A stretch of DNA of 64,000 nucleotides from DIGJ01 sp041739345 (GTDB lineage: Bacteria > Bacillota > Clostridia > Lachnospirales > Lachnospiraceae): the NCBI GenBank assembly GCA_041739345.1, contig JBGSNZ010000027.1, forward strand, positions 62,001 to 126,000, given 5' to 3'. Each line of letters begins with the position of its first letter. Positions within the stretch are counted from its first letter, which is position 1. Positions 35,256 through 43,742 of the stretch are shown here, piece by piece. The translations under genes and the position numbers were made by a program. The notes beneath the pieces were generated by a model. That model had not been told where the DNA came from and ran no database searches. It saw only the letters and a list, made by a program, of their open reading frames with translations.

Positions 35256-36359
35256 ATGGCAGGTTCAAGTTTTGGAAATTTATTTCGTGTAACGACATGG
35301 GGTGAGTCACATGGAAAAGGACTCGGAGTTGTTGTAGATGGTTGTCCGGCAGGACTTAACATGGATGAAGAAATGATTCAGAAATTTTTAAATCGTAGAA
35401 AACCAGGAAGCAATCCATATGGAACTCCTAGAAAAGAAGGAGATGTGGTTTCTATCCTATCGGGAACCTTTGATGGAAAAACGACAGGAACACCAATTTC
35501 GATGATAGTAATGAATGAGAGTCAGAGATCTTCTGACTATTCGGATATTGCATCTTACTATCGTCCAGGTCATGCTGACTATACCTTTGATATGAAATAT
35601 GGTTTCCGAGACTACCGTGGCGGAGGACGTTCTTCTGGTCGCGAGACCATTGGACGTGTTTCAGCAGGTGCAATTGCAGCAGCAATTTTATTGGAAACTG
35701 GAATTACTGTAATGGCATATACGAAATCAATCGGACCAGTGAGTATTGATTATTCAAAATGTGATGAAAAGTCGATTGAGAAAAGTGCGTTGTATATGCC
35801 AGACTTGGAAGCAACTCAATTAGCACAGCAGTATTTAAATGGAAAAATAGGAGAAAATGATTCGGTTGGAGGAGTCGTAGAGTGTATCGTCAAAGGACTT
35901 CCAGCAGGAATCGGTTCTCCAGTGTTTGATAAATTGGATGCTAACTTAGGAAAAGCTGTGATGTCAATTGGTGCGGTGAAAGGTTTTGAAGTAGGAAGTG
36001 GTTTTCAAATGGCATCAATGTGTGGATCTGTAAGTAACGATGGATTTAAAAAGGATAAAAATGGTGAGATAATAAAAGAAACCAATCATGCGGGAGGGAT
36101 ACTCGGAGGAATTAGTGATGGTTCTGAAATTATTTTGCGCGCTGCATTTAAGCCAACACCTTCTATCGCGAAGACCCAAACTACGGTAAATAAAGATGGA
36201 GAAGAGATTGAAATCAATGTGAATGGAAGACATGATCCAATTGTTGTACCACGCGCAGTAGTCGTTGTTGAGTCAATGGTGGCAATAACACTGGTAGATA
36301 TGCTTTTTGAGAATATGTCTTCACAGATGAGATATATTAAGAACTTTTATAAAGACTAA
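35256..36359 (+). CDS. aroC: Chorismate synthase
   Basis: Last step of the shikimate pathway: EPSP to chorismate, needing reduced flavin. 367 residues, normal length. The signatures TTWGESHGKGLGVVVDG at residue 11, YRPGHADYTFDMKYGFRDYRGGGRSSGRET near 103 and the C-terminal GRHDPIVVPRAVVVVE are present. Starts with ATG after GAGGTAATGT. No other aro genes are adjacent. Confidence 0.97.
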   Translation: MAGSSFGNLFRVTTWGESHGKGLGVVVDGCPAGLNMDEEMIQKFLNRRKPGSNPYGTPRKEGDVVSILSGTFDGKTTGTPISMIVMNESQRSSDYSDIASYYRPGHADYTFDMKYGFRDYRGGGRSSGRETIGRVSAGAIAAAILLETGITVMAYTKSIGPVSIDYSKCDEKSIEKSALYMPDLEATQLAQQYLNGKIGENDSVGGVVECIVKGLPAGIGSPVFDKLDANLGKAVMSIGAVKGFEVGSGFQMASMCGSVSNDGFKKDKNGEIIKETNHAGGILGGISDGSEIILRAAFKPTPSIAKTQTTVNKDGEEIEINVNGRHDPIVVPRAVVVVESMVAITLVDMLFENMSSQMRYIKNFYKD

Positions 36360-36426
36360 TCTGGTACGAATTGCAAAGCTATTATTTTGTCATATATTGG
36401 TATAAAAACAAGAAAAGGGTAGAACT

Positions 36427-36615
36427 ATGCAATATAATAGTCAAAATTATCGTTCACTAAATATGAAACACAAAGAGGAAATTGTAAGCGAGGGTTTGGA
36501 AAATGATAAAACACGTCTAGTTATTGATGATACAACGATATATGAGATTGATACAGAATGTGAAAATTGCAAACGGAAGTATGATTATTTGCATAAAAAG
36601 GATAAAGAGCAATAA
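36427..36615 (+). CDS. Small hypothetical protein (62 aa)
   Basis: Charged protein of 62 residues with one CxxC (CENCKRKYDYL) near the C-terminus. AAAAGGG lies just before the ATG and a perfect terminator follows at once, which argues that it is a real, monocistronic gene. No family recognised; function unknown. Confidence 0.6.
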   Translation: MQYNSQNYRSLNMKHKEEIVSEGLENDKTRLVIDDTTIYEIDTECENCKRKYDYLHKKDKEQ

Positions 36616-36648
36616 AAATGGGAGTGCATATGCACTCCCATTTTCTTT
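36615..36648. terminator. Palindromic terminator between two convergent small genes
   Basis: A 30-nt perfect palindrome (AAAATGGGAGTGCA mirrored around CATATG, 36615-36644) is followed by a T-rich tail. Confidence 0.8.
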
Positions 36649-36652
36649 ACGA

Positions 36653-36868
36653 TTAGAAAAGACCATTTCCTCCGCCACAGCAGCAAAGAAGTAAGATAAT
36701 AAGAATACAGCCATTTCCACCAAATCCATTGTCATGTCCGCAGCCATCGTTTCCGCCAAGACCGCCACAGCAGCATAATAATAGGATGATCCAAATACAG
36801 TTACCTCCGCCAAATAAGCCGTTGTCATTGCCACCGCAACCACAGTTTGTAGTTGTTAAATCACTCAT
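36653..36868 (-). CDS. Small Cys/Gly-rich protein with internal repeats
   Basis: 71 residues. After the opening MSDLTTTNCGCGG, two similar units follow, each with Asn/Gly-rich sequence, a hydrophobic core (CIWIILLLCCCGG and CILIILLLCCCGG) and a triple cysteine. A near-perfect TAGGAGG lies 8 nt before the ATG on the minus strand. The composition recalls short high-cysteine chorion-like proteins annotated in some clostridia. Function unknown; a surface or spore-coat role would be a guess. Confidence 0.7.
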   Translation of the reverse strand: MSDLTTTNCGCGGNDNGLFGGGNCIWIILLLCCCGGLGGNDGCGHDNGFGGNGCILIILLLCCCGGGNGLF

Positions 36869-37048
36869 GATATTGCCTCCTAAAAATATTTACATTGTAT
36901 TCTATGTAGCATTGCTTGGCAATGTTCAAAGATTTTAAAAGATTTTAAAAAATATTTAAAAGAATTTAATTTGCATTGTTGCATTGGTAATGTTAAAATT
37001 TATATAGATTAGATATGTAACTAATAGTTTGATAACACGGAGGAACGT

Positions 37049-37519
37049 ATGAACGATAATTTTATTACCTTAACGATTCGAAAACAAAAAAATATTGCAC
37101 TTATCGCACATGATAGTAAAAAACCGGAATTAATTGAGTGGTGTGATACAAATAAAGATATTTTAAAACAACATTTTTTATGTGGAACTGGTACGACGGC
37201 CCGCATGATCACAGATAAAACGAGCTTACCTGTAAAGGGATACAATAGTGGTCCTCTTGGCGGAGACCAACAGATTGGAGCTAAGATTGTAGAAGGAAAA
37301 GTTGATTTTGTTATTTTCTTTTCGGATCCGTTAGCTGCACAACCACATGATCCGGATGTTAAGGCTTTACTTCGTATTGCGCAGGTTTATGATATCCCAA
37401 TGGCAAACAATAAGGCAACTGCAGATTTTATGATTACTTCTTCTTTCATGAATGAAGAATACGATCATAACATAATTAACTTTAGTAAGAATGTTTTAGA
37501 TCGTGCGAAAACACTTTAG
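37049..37519 (+). CDS. mgsA: Methylglyoxal synthase
   Basis: Converts dihydroxyacetone phosphate to methylglyoxal, a glycolytic bypass. 156 residues, homohexamer in the family. The phosphate-binding FLCGTGTTARMI near residue 50 and the signature SGPLGGDQQIGAKI near 73 contain the catalytic aspartate region. GGAGGAA precedes the ATG. Confidence 0.95.
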   Translation: MNDNFITLTIRKQKNIALIAHDSKKPELIEWCDTNKDILKQHFLCGTGTTARMITDKTSLPVKGYNSGPLGGDQQIGAKIVEGKVDFVIFFSDPLAAQPHDPDVKALLRIAQVYDIPMANNKATADFMITSSFMNEEYDHNIINFSKNVLDRAKTL

Positions 37520-37534
37520 TAGGGAGAATTCATA

Positions 37535-38158
37535 GTGAAAGATTTTTTACAATCGAAATTATATAGGATTGCAAGCTATGTAGAATTATTTGTTACTTTT
37601 TTGTTAGTGATTGTGATTGCAGTATTATCGATTCAATTTATGCTTGGAATTTTGGATGCCAGTTTGTATGAGGGAAGTTATAATGCAGATTTGATGAATG
37701 AATTTCTAGCTAAGGCGCTTAGCCTAGCGGTTGGAGTTGAGTTTGTAAAAATGCTTAGCAAACATACACCTAGCACTGTAATTGAGGTTCTGTTATTTGC
37801 CACTGCCAGACAGATAGTAGTGTTACATAATGATACTACGGACACTTTAATAGGAGTTATTACGATTGCAGTATTGTTTGCAACCAGAAAGTATTTATTC
37901 TGTAGTTTTGATGAAACAGAGCGAGTTGTATTAAGAGCAGGTTTAACTGTAAAAATAGCGAATATCATTACACGAGTGCATATTCCGGAAGATGGGAAAG
38001 CGACGTTAGGAGAAGTTGTGACCCGTTTATTAGAGGAGAAAGATATAGCAATTGCTACGGGAGAAGTTGCTTACTATGATCGTGATGGAATAGCACTTCG
38101 GATTGCAAAAATGAACAATGGAAATATTACGAGAGTCGAAGTGATTCGCTCTGTTTAA
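37535..38158 (+). CDS. PsiE-like membrane protein with a C-terminal soluble domain
   Basis: 207 residues, start GTG with GGGAG upstream, 15 nt after mgsA. Three to four hydrophobic segments lie in residues 15-130 (VELFVTFLLVIVIAVLSIQFML; TLIGVITIAVLFATRKYLF). This part resembles phosphate-starvation-inducible PsiE. The last ~70 residues (TLGEVVTRLLEEKDIAIATGE...) are a small soluble domain resembling the transporter-associated domain of CorC/HlyC. Role unknown; the mgsA link suggests a response to sugar-phosphate or phosphate stress, by inference. Confidence 0.65.
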   Translation: MKDFLQSKLYRIASYVELFVTFLLVIVIAVLSIQFMLGILDASLYEGSYNADLMNEFLAKALSLAVGVEFVKMLSKHTPSTVIEVLLFATARQIVVLHNDTTDTLIGVITIAVLFATRKYLFCSFDETERVVLRAGLTVKIANIITRVHIPEDGKATLGEVVTRLLEEKDIAIATGEVAYYDRDGIALRIAKMNNGNITRVEVIRSV

Positions 38159-38163
38159 AGTCT

Positions 38164-38214
38164 AAAACGAATTTCTTTTCTCGTTCCATAGGAAAATGAA
38201 ATTCGTTTTTTTTT
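38164..38214 (+). terminator. Terminator after the mgsA operon
   Basis: AAAACGAATTTC (38164-38175) pairs with GAAATTCGTTTT (38198-38209), followed by further T residues. Confidence 0.8.
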
Positions 38215-38229
38215 GGTATATAAGAATGT

Positions 38230-38253
38230 GCCGCTAAATAGGCAAATTAGGAG
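38230..38253 (+). repeat. Partial copy of the GCCGCTAAA element ahead of the response regulator
   Basis: GCCGCTAAATAGGC (38230-38243) differs from the full GCCGCTAAAGCGGC core and is followed by AGGAG of the next gene. Part of the set at 14110, 24617 and 39878-39980. Confidence 0.4.
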
Positions 38254-38258
38254 AAACG

Positions 38259-38939
38259 ATGAAGGGTAAAATTTTATTAGTAGAAGACGATAGTTCCTTG
38301 AACAATGGGATTGTCTTAGCATTACAGGAAAATAAATATGAATTTCTTCAGGCTTTTTCAATTAAGGAAGCTTGTGCAATATGGGAATTGGAAGTAATAG
38401 GATGTATTATTTTAGATATTAATCTGCCAGATGGAAGTGGATATGATTTTCTGCGCATGGTCCGAAAGGCATCAAATATTCCGGTTCTAGTACTTACAGC
38501 AAATGATATGGAATTGGATGAAGTAATGGGATTTCGATTGGGTGCAGATGATTATATGACAAAGCCGTTTAGCTTAATGGTGCTGCGTGCCCGCATTGAA
38601 AATCTATTAAAAAGAGGCGATGCAAAAAAACAGTTTTACATAATGGATGATTTTTCTTTTGATTTTGAGGAAATGTTATTTCGAAAGGGAAAACAAGAAT
38701 TAAACTTTAGCAAAACGGAACAAAGACTTCTTAAGCTTCTGATAGAGAACAAAGGCAGTACATTAACAAGAGACTTCTTAATGGATCGTCTTTGGACGGA
38801 TGCAGCGGAGTATGTAGATGAAAATGCTTTATCGGTTGCGATTCTTCGATTGCGAAATAAGCTAGAAGAGAATCCATCCAAACCAGAATACATAAAGACA
38901 GTTTACGGACTTGGATATGCTTGGGGGAAAAAGAATTGA
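38259..38939 (+). CDS. OmpR-family response regulator
   Basis: 226 residues. The receiver domain has the acidic pocket (EDDS at 9-12), the phospho-acceptor aspartate in IILDINLPDGSGYDF near residue 53 and the lysine of TKPF near 103. The winged-helix DNA-binding domain spans about 130-225 (LLKLLIENKGSTLTRDFLMDRLW; GLGYAW). AGGAG precedes the ATG. The next genes encode its kinase and an ABC transporter that it probably regulates. Confidence 0.93.
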   Translation: MKGKILLVEDDSSLNNGIVLALQENKYEFLQAFSIKEACAIWELEVIGCIILDINLPDGSGYDFLRMVRKASNIPVLVLTANDMELDEVMGFRLGADDYMTKPFSLMVLRARIENLLKRGDAKKQFYIMDDFSFDFEEMLFRKGKQELNFSKTEQRLLKLLIENKGSTLTRDFLMDRLWTDAAEYVDENALSVAILRLRNKLEENPSKPEYIKTVYGLGYAWGKKN

Positions 38940-39784
38940 ATGTATTTAAGACGAGTCAGATTTTAAATCGATTGGATGAAATGATAGAAGACTCAATTAA
39001 TGGTAATTTTAAAGAGAATAAGTATGATGAAAGTAAGCTTTCTAAAATTGAGTCAAAATGGATGCGATACCTTACTGCTTCGAAAATGTCGAGCCTTAAA
39101 GTATTAGAGGAACGCAATGATATACAGGAAATGGTTTCTGACATATCCCATCAGACAAAGACACCACTTTCGAACATCCTTCTATATACCGAACTTTTAA
39201 AGGAAAAAGTAGATACGGATGAAGAAAAATTTATAGTAGAACAGATCCTTTCACAGTCGGAGAAACTAGAGTTTTTAATTCAGTCACTTGTGAAAATGTC
39301 AAGGCTTGAAAGTAACGTAATCAGTCTTGCTCCAATCAAGCAGCCCATTCATTTATTAATAGAACAGGCAGTGCATGAAATTACTTCGAAAGCAGATGCG
39401 AAAAACATCATCATCTCAATGGAAGATACAAAAGAAGAAGCAGTATATGATCTAAAATGGAGTGCCGAAGCACTCTTTAATATTTTAGATAATGCAGTAA
39501 AATATTCCGAAGAGAATACAAAGATAACAATTACGGTGAAATCTTATGAATTTTATATTGATATTTGTGTTGCTGATCAGGGAATCGGTATCACAGATGA
39601 GGAGAAAATAGAAATATTTAAGCGATTTTACCGAGGAAATAGAGTCTTAAAAAAAGAAGGCGTCGGCATCGGCTTATATCTGACAAAAGAAATTATCAGG
39701 AGGCAGGGAGGCTATATAAAGGCAGGGCAGGGTAAAGAGATAGGTTCCGTGTTTGAGGTTTATTTACCTATAAATGTGTCATAA
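38936..39784 (+). CDS. Sensor histidine kinase without membrane segments
   Basis: 282 residues from TTG 38936, which has GGGGG 8 nt upstream and overlaps the response-regulator stop; TTG 38921 is an alternative. The phospho-acceptor is in VSDISHQTKTPLSN near residue 75. The ATPase domain has ILDNAVKYSE, DQGIGI and GVGIGLYLTKEI. No hydrophobic helix is present in the N-terminal ~60 residues, so the protein seems cytosolic and must receive its signal from a partner. The FtsX-type transporter two genes on is the obvious candidate. Confidence 0.9.
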   Translation: MNVFKTSQILNRLDEMIEDSINGNFKENKYDESKLSKIESKWMRYLTASKMSSLKVLEERNDIQEMVSDISHQTKTPLSNILLYTELLKEKVDTDEEKFIVEQILSQSEKLEFLIQSLVKMSRLESNVISLAPIKQPIHLLIEQAVHEITSKADAKNIIISMEDTKEEAVYDLKWSAEALFNILDNAVKYSEENTKITITVKSYEFYIDICVADQGIGITDEEKIEIFKRFYRGNRVLKKEGVGIGLYLTKEIIRRQGGYIKAGQGKEIGSVFEVYLPINVS

Positions 39785-39847
39785 GTGTAAGAATTCAGAA
39801 AGTATGTGGAAAGGCTACTTTGCTATATTCTAATTGTAAAATCAAGC

Positions 39848-39980
39848 GGAGTGAGGATGCGTATACATTCACACTCCTTGAGTTTAAATGCCGCTAAAGC
39901 GGCGGATAGGAGCAAGTGTGAAAGTATAACATTTTCACACTCCTTGAGTTTAGATGCCGCTAAAGCGGCGGATAGGAGCA
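39848..39980 (+). repeat. Tandem 66-nt repeat with GCCGCTAAAGCGGC hairpins ahead of the ABC ATPase gene
   Basis: Two units (39868-39914 and 39934-39980) are identical over 47 nt except one base. Each contains TTCACACTCCTTGAGTTTA, the GCCGC-TAAA-GCGGC hairpin and GGATAGGAGCA. Further stems are possible: GGAGTG (39848) with CACTCC (39872), and GTGTGAAA (39916) with TTTCACAC (39933). The last AGGAG is the ribosome-binding site of the ATPase gene. Confidence 0.75.
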
Positions 39981-39983
39981 GAT

Positions 39984-40664
39984 ATGAATATATTGCAGAC
40001 AAATGATTTGAAAAAAGAATATGGAAAGGGTGAAAATGCAGTAAAAGCCCTAAACGGAGTAACATTAAGCGTGGAACAGGGAGAATTTGTTTCCGTGGTA
40101 GGAACCAGTGGAAGCGGAAAATCCACACTTTTACATTTACTTGGAGGACTTGATCAACCAACAAGCGGAACTGTTTTGATTGAAGGAAAAAATATTTTTT
40201 CATTAAAAGCAGATGAACTTACGATATTTCGAAGAAGGAAAATTGGATTTGTATTTCAAGCATACAATTTAGTACCAGTTCTAAATGTGTATGAAAATAT
40301 TGTTTTACCAATTGAACTAGATGGAAATTCTGTGGATAAGAAATATATTGATAATATCATAGAAACTTTGGGGCTTACGGATAAATTACATAGTCTGCCT
40401 TCTGAGCTTTCTGGTGGGCAACAGCAAAGAGTAGCTATTGCAAGAGCACTTGCAACAAAACCTGCCATTATATTAGCGGATGAACCAACCGGTAACTTAG
40501 ATTCCAAAACAAGTCAGGATGTGCTAAGTCTTATGAAAGTTACAAGTGAAGCTTATTCCCAGACCATTGTTATGATTACACATAATGAAGAAATTGCGCA
40601 GATGGCAGACCGAATTGTTAGAATTGAGGATGGACAGATTCGAGGTGACAGGAAGCATGATTAA
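39984..40664 (+). CDS. ABC transporter ATP-binding protein (MacB/LolD/BceA type)
   Basis: 226 residues. Walker A GTSGSGKST, signature LSGGQQQRVAIAR and Walker B ILADEPTGNLD are intact; the last is typical of ATPases that work with FtsX permeases. The ATG at 39984 follows AGGAG from the second repeat unit. The permease start overlaps the end of this gene. With the two-component pair upstream this resembles peptide-antibiotic sensing and export modules of Firmicutes. Confidence 0.95.
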   Translation: MNILQTNDLKKEYGKGENAVKALNGVTLSVEQGEFVSVVGTSGSGKSTLLHLLGGLDQPTSGTVLIEGKNIFSLKADELTIFRRRKIGFVFQAYNLVPVLNVYENIVLPIELDGNSVDKKYIDNIIETLGLTDKLHSLPSELSGGQQQRVAIARALATKPAIILADEPTGNLDSKTSQDVLSLMKVTSEAYSQTIVMITHNEEIAQMADRIVRIEDGQIRGDRKHD

Positions 40665-43194
40665 GGTAAATAACAAAAAGATTTTGTCCTTGCTCGCAAA
40701 CAGAACTAGGAAGGCAAACAAGTCAAAAGTGGCAATTATTGCAATTGTTCTGACTTCTATTTTATTTACATCAATTTTTACAATTGGTGGAAGTATTATA
40801 AAGACATCAGAGCAAGAAACAATGAGGCAGGTGGGAACAAGTTCTCATGGAGGATATAAGTATTTTACGCAGGAAGAATATGATACAGTATGTAAGGATA
40901 TGAAGATTAAAGATATTTCTTGTAGTCGTTATTTAGGAGCCGTATCAAACAAGGGCTTTGAGAAAAATTATACTGAAGTTCGCTACAGTGAAGATAAGTC
41001 CGCAAAATGGGGCTTTACATATCCTACAAAAGGACACATGCCAGTAAAGGATAATGAAATTGCAACCAGTACGATAGTTCTTGATAACCTTGGTGTTCCA
41101 TATAAGCTGGGAAAAGAAATTACACTACAATTTGATGTGAATGGGGATAAAAAAGAAAAAACGTTTACTCTTTGTGGATATTGGGAAGGGGATATTGTTT
41201 CAAGTGCACAACAAGTACTGGTATCCAAAGCATATAGTGATATGGTATTACCGACGCCTACTATCCCCTTTTATGAATCAAACAATACGGATAGTGGGGG
41301 ATATATTAGTGTAGATATTTACTTTAATAATAATTTCAACATCGCTGGAAAAATGTCTGCCTTAAGCAAGCGATGCGGATTTGATGAGAAACTGGTTAGC
41401 GTTGGAATTAACTGGGCATATTCATCCTCCAGTATAGATATCCAGACGATTTTCATGATAGTTGTTATTCTGTTAATCATTATGTTATCTGGTTATCTCA
41501 TTATTTATAACATCTTTTTTATTAATGTATATCGAGATATTCAGTTTTATGGTTTGTTAAAGACGATTGGTACAACTGGAAAGCAAATAAAGAAAATTGT
41601 GTATAGGCAAGCCTTTTCCTTGTGCTTATTTGGTATTCCACTTGGTTTAGTAATTGGATGGTTTATTGGAAAAGTTTTGATACCAATCACATTTCGTGGA
41701 TTGTCCTTTGAAAAATATCAATGTACGTCAGCAAATCCGCTTATATTTATTGTGTCTGCTTTTTTTACCTTGTTTACAGTATGGATGAGTTGTATAAGAC
41801 CTTGCAAAATTGCGTCAAAGGTTTCTCCAATTGAGGCAGTACATTATACTGCTGGAAATCGAAAGGATTTTAGAAGATTTAACAAAAAGGGAGAAAAACG
41901 AACGGATAAAATCACAACACCTCGTATGGCCTTTGAAAATATGAAACGTCAGAAAAAGCAAACCATTGTGGTTGTACTTTCGCTTTCACTCAGTATGATA
42001 CTATTAAATAGTGTATACGCTTGCGTAAAAGGATTTGATATGGATAAGTATGTGGAAAATGAAATTGTAAGTGATTTTTCAGTAAGTGATGCTAGCATTG
42101 TGACACCTTCTGTTTTTAATAAGGTTTTTGATGGTGTAAGTGAAGATTTCCGTACGCAATTAAAACAAAAAAAGCTTGAGAATTTGGGGAATATATATGC
42201 GAATCCCCATAATTATATATTTGATAACGATACCTATGCAAACTTAAAAAAACACATTTTTGAAAATGAGAAATATTCCGATTATATGAATAGAAGACAT
42301 ACTAAGGAGGCAGTAGCTCAGTTAAACGAAAATAATATGTTGGATGGATATATATATGGAGTAGATAATTTTGCTTTGTCCAAATTAACACTATTAGAGG
42401 GAAAGATAGATGTAAAAGCTTTTAATACCGGAAAGTATATCGTAATAAATAAATTTGAAGATGGGGTTACGGAAAGTGACTTTTTTAAGGTTGGTGATAA
42501 AGTTCCGATTGAATTTGATAATGGAGATTCAAAAGAATATGAAGTCATGGCAATTGTTAAATTACCGTATGCAATTTCACCGCAAATGTACTTTACCATT
42601 AATTTTGAAACCTTTCTTCCAGAACGTGAATTTCTTAGCCAATATGGAGAACGTCAGCCAATGTGGACCTTCTTTGATGTAAAGGACGGAGAGGAAGCTA
42701 AAGTGGAGCAATGGCTAGAAAAGTATTGTGAATCTAGCAATCTAAGCTATTTCTCTAAAAATACGGTAGTAAAAGAATTCGAAGGAGTGAAATCAACCTA
42801 CAAAATTGTAGGAGGAGCTCTGACGGTGGTACTGGCACTAATTGGAATTCTTAATTTTACAAATGCAGTCATTACTTCAATTATAGTGAGAAAGCATGAA
42901 TTAGCCATGATGGAAGCCATTGGAATGACAGGAGGTCAGCTTAAGAAAATGCTTACCGCAGAAGGAATATACTATGCAATCTTTACAATTGCAATAGCTT
43001 TAACTTTGGGCATACCATTTGGATATTTTATTGTACATGCAATTGCGGGACAAATTTGGTTCTTCCGCTGGCATTTTACAATACTGCCTATTATTGTTTG
43101 CATACCATTTCTTATCTTTGTTTCATATATCATACCAAATGTAGCATATCGGCAAATGTGTAAGCAGAGTGTAATAAATCGTATGGCAGAATAA
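40657..43194 (+). CDS. FtsX-domain ABC transporter permease
   Basis: 845 residues from the ATG at 40657, which overlaps the ATPase stop; an in-frame upstream start at 40585 would lie deep in the ATPase gene. A first helix (VAIIAIVLTSILFTSIFTIGGS) is followed by an extracellular domain, three helices, a central linker, a second helix near residue 445 and another large extracellular region. A final three-helix FtsX bundle (VLALIGILNFTNAVITSIIV...) ends the chain. The motif MMEAIGMTGGQLKKML is the FtsX coupling loop. Substrate unknown; possibly antimicrobial peptide defence. Confidence 0.9.
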   Translation: MIKVNNKKILSLLANRTRKANKSKVAIIAIVLTSILFTSIFTIGGSIIKTSEQETMRQVGTSSHGGYKYFTQEEYDTVCKDMKIKDISCSRYLGAVSNKGFEKNYTEVRYSEDKSAKWGFTYPTKGHMPVKDNEIATSTIVLDNLGVPYKLGKEITLQFDVNGDKKEKTFTLCGYWEGDIVSSAQQVLVSKAYSDMVLPTPTIPFYESNNTDSGGYISVDIYFNNNFNIAGKMSALSKRCGFDEKLVSVGINWAYSSSSIDIQTIFMIVVILLIIMLSGYLIIYNIFFINVYRDIQFYGLLKTIGTTGKQIKKIVYRQAFSLCLFGIPLGLVIGWFIGKVLIPITFRGLSFEKYQCTSANPLIFIVSAFFTLFTVWMSCIRPCKIASKVSPIEAVHYTAGNRKDFRRFNKKGEKRTDKITTPRMAFENMKRQKKQTIVVVLSLSLSMILLNSVYACVKGFDMDKYVENEIVSDFSVSDASIVTPSVFNKVFDGVSEDFRTQLKQKKLENLGNIYANPHNYIFDNDTYANLKKHIFENEKYSDYMNRRHTKEAVAQLNENNMLDGYIYGVDNFALSKLTLLEGKIDVKAFNTGKYIVINKFEDGVTESDFFKVGDKVPIEFDNGDSKEYEVMAIVKLPYAISPQMYFTINFETFLPEREFLSQYGERQPMWTFFDVKDGEEAKVEQWLEKYCESSNLSYFSKNTVVKEFEGVKSTYKIVGGALTVVLALIGILNFTNAVITSIIVRKHELAMMEAIGMTGGQLKKMLTAEGIYYAIFTIAIALTLGIPFGYFIVHAIAGQIWFFRWHFTILPIIVCIPFLIFVSYIIPNVAYRQMCKQSVINRMAE

Positions 43195-43292
43195 TCATTT
43201 TCGAAAAAAGATATGGATAGGTTGACTTAACCGTAAGGAATAGGGTATATTTGTACTAGAACGTATAAATTTTATTTGAGGCGGTGACATTA

Positions 43293-43730
43293 TTGAAAAT
43301 ATCAACAAAAGGTCGTTATGCATTACGCCTTATGCTTGATTTGGCACTTCACAATAATGGAGAATTTATCCGAATTAAGACGATTGCGGCAAGACAGGAA
43401 ATCTCTGAAAAATATTTGGAACAAATCATCAGTTATTTGAATCATGCAGGCTATGTTAAAAGTGCAAGAGGTGTTCAAGGAGGCTACAAACTGGCAAAGA
43501 ATCCAGAAGAATATACCGTGGGAATGATACTTCGCTTAACAGAAGGAAGCCTTTCACCGGTAGCATGTATTGAGGAACAGGAAAACACTTGTGAAAGACA
43601 AGACGGGTGTGCAACCATAGAATTGTGGAAACGTTTGGATGATGCAATTAAAGGGGTTGTAGATCATGTAACTCTTGCAGATTTGATGGAGTGGCAGTTA
43701 AAAAAATCAAGCAATAACTATATTATTTAG
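43293..43730 (+). CDS. Rrf2 family transcriptional regulator
   Basis: 145 residues, starting MKISTKGRYALRLMLDLA at TTG 43293 with GAGGCGGTG upstream; a GTG at 43284 lies inside that site. The winged HTH (about 1-65) is followed by a dimer helix and three cysteines (VACIEEQENTCERQDGC near 92-108) with IscR-like spacing, so a [2Fe-2S] cluster is plausible. Rrf2 members control Fe-S assembly (IscR) or cysteine metabolism (CymR); cysK lies 2.5 kb downstream. A promoter-like TTGACT/TATATT pair with an 18-bp spacer lies just upstream. Confidence 0.9.
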   Translation: MKISTKGRYALRLMLDLALHNNGEFIRIKTIAARQEISEKYLEQIISYLNHAGYVKSARGVQGGYKLAKNPEEYTVGMILRLTEGSLSPVACIEEQENTCERQDGCATIELWKRLDDAIKGVVDHVTLADLMEWQLKKSSNNYII

Positions 43731-43742
43731 AGGAGGTATAAG

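Noticed and set aside
36517..36843. 108-codon minus-strand frame over the small genes
   Set aside because: The alternative minus frame ending at 36653 has the strong TAGGAGG site and the repeated Cys/Gly structure; this one crosses the terminator and the opposite small gene.
39806..40006. 66-codon frame through the tandem repeat, with the repeated peptide AAKAADRS
   Set aside because: No ribosome-binding site at its GTG start and it runs into the ATPase gene; the open frame follows from the 66-nt repeat spacing.
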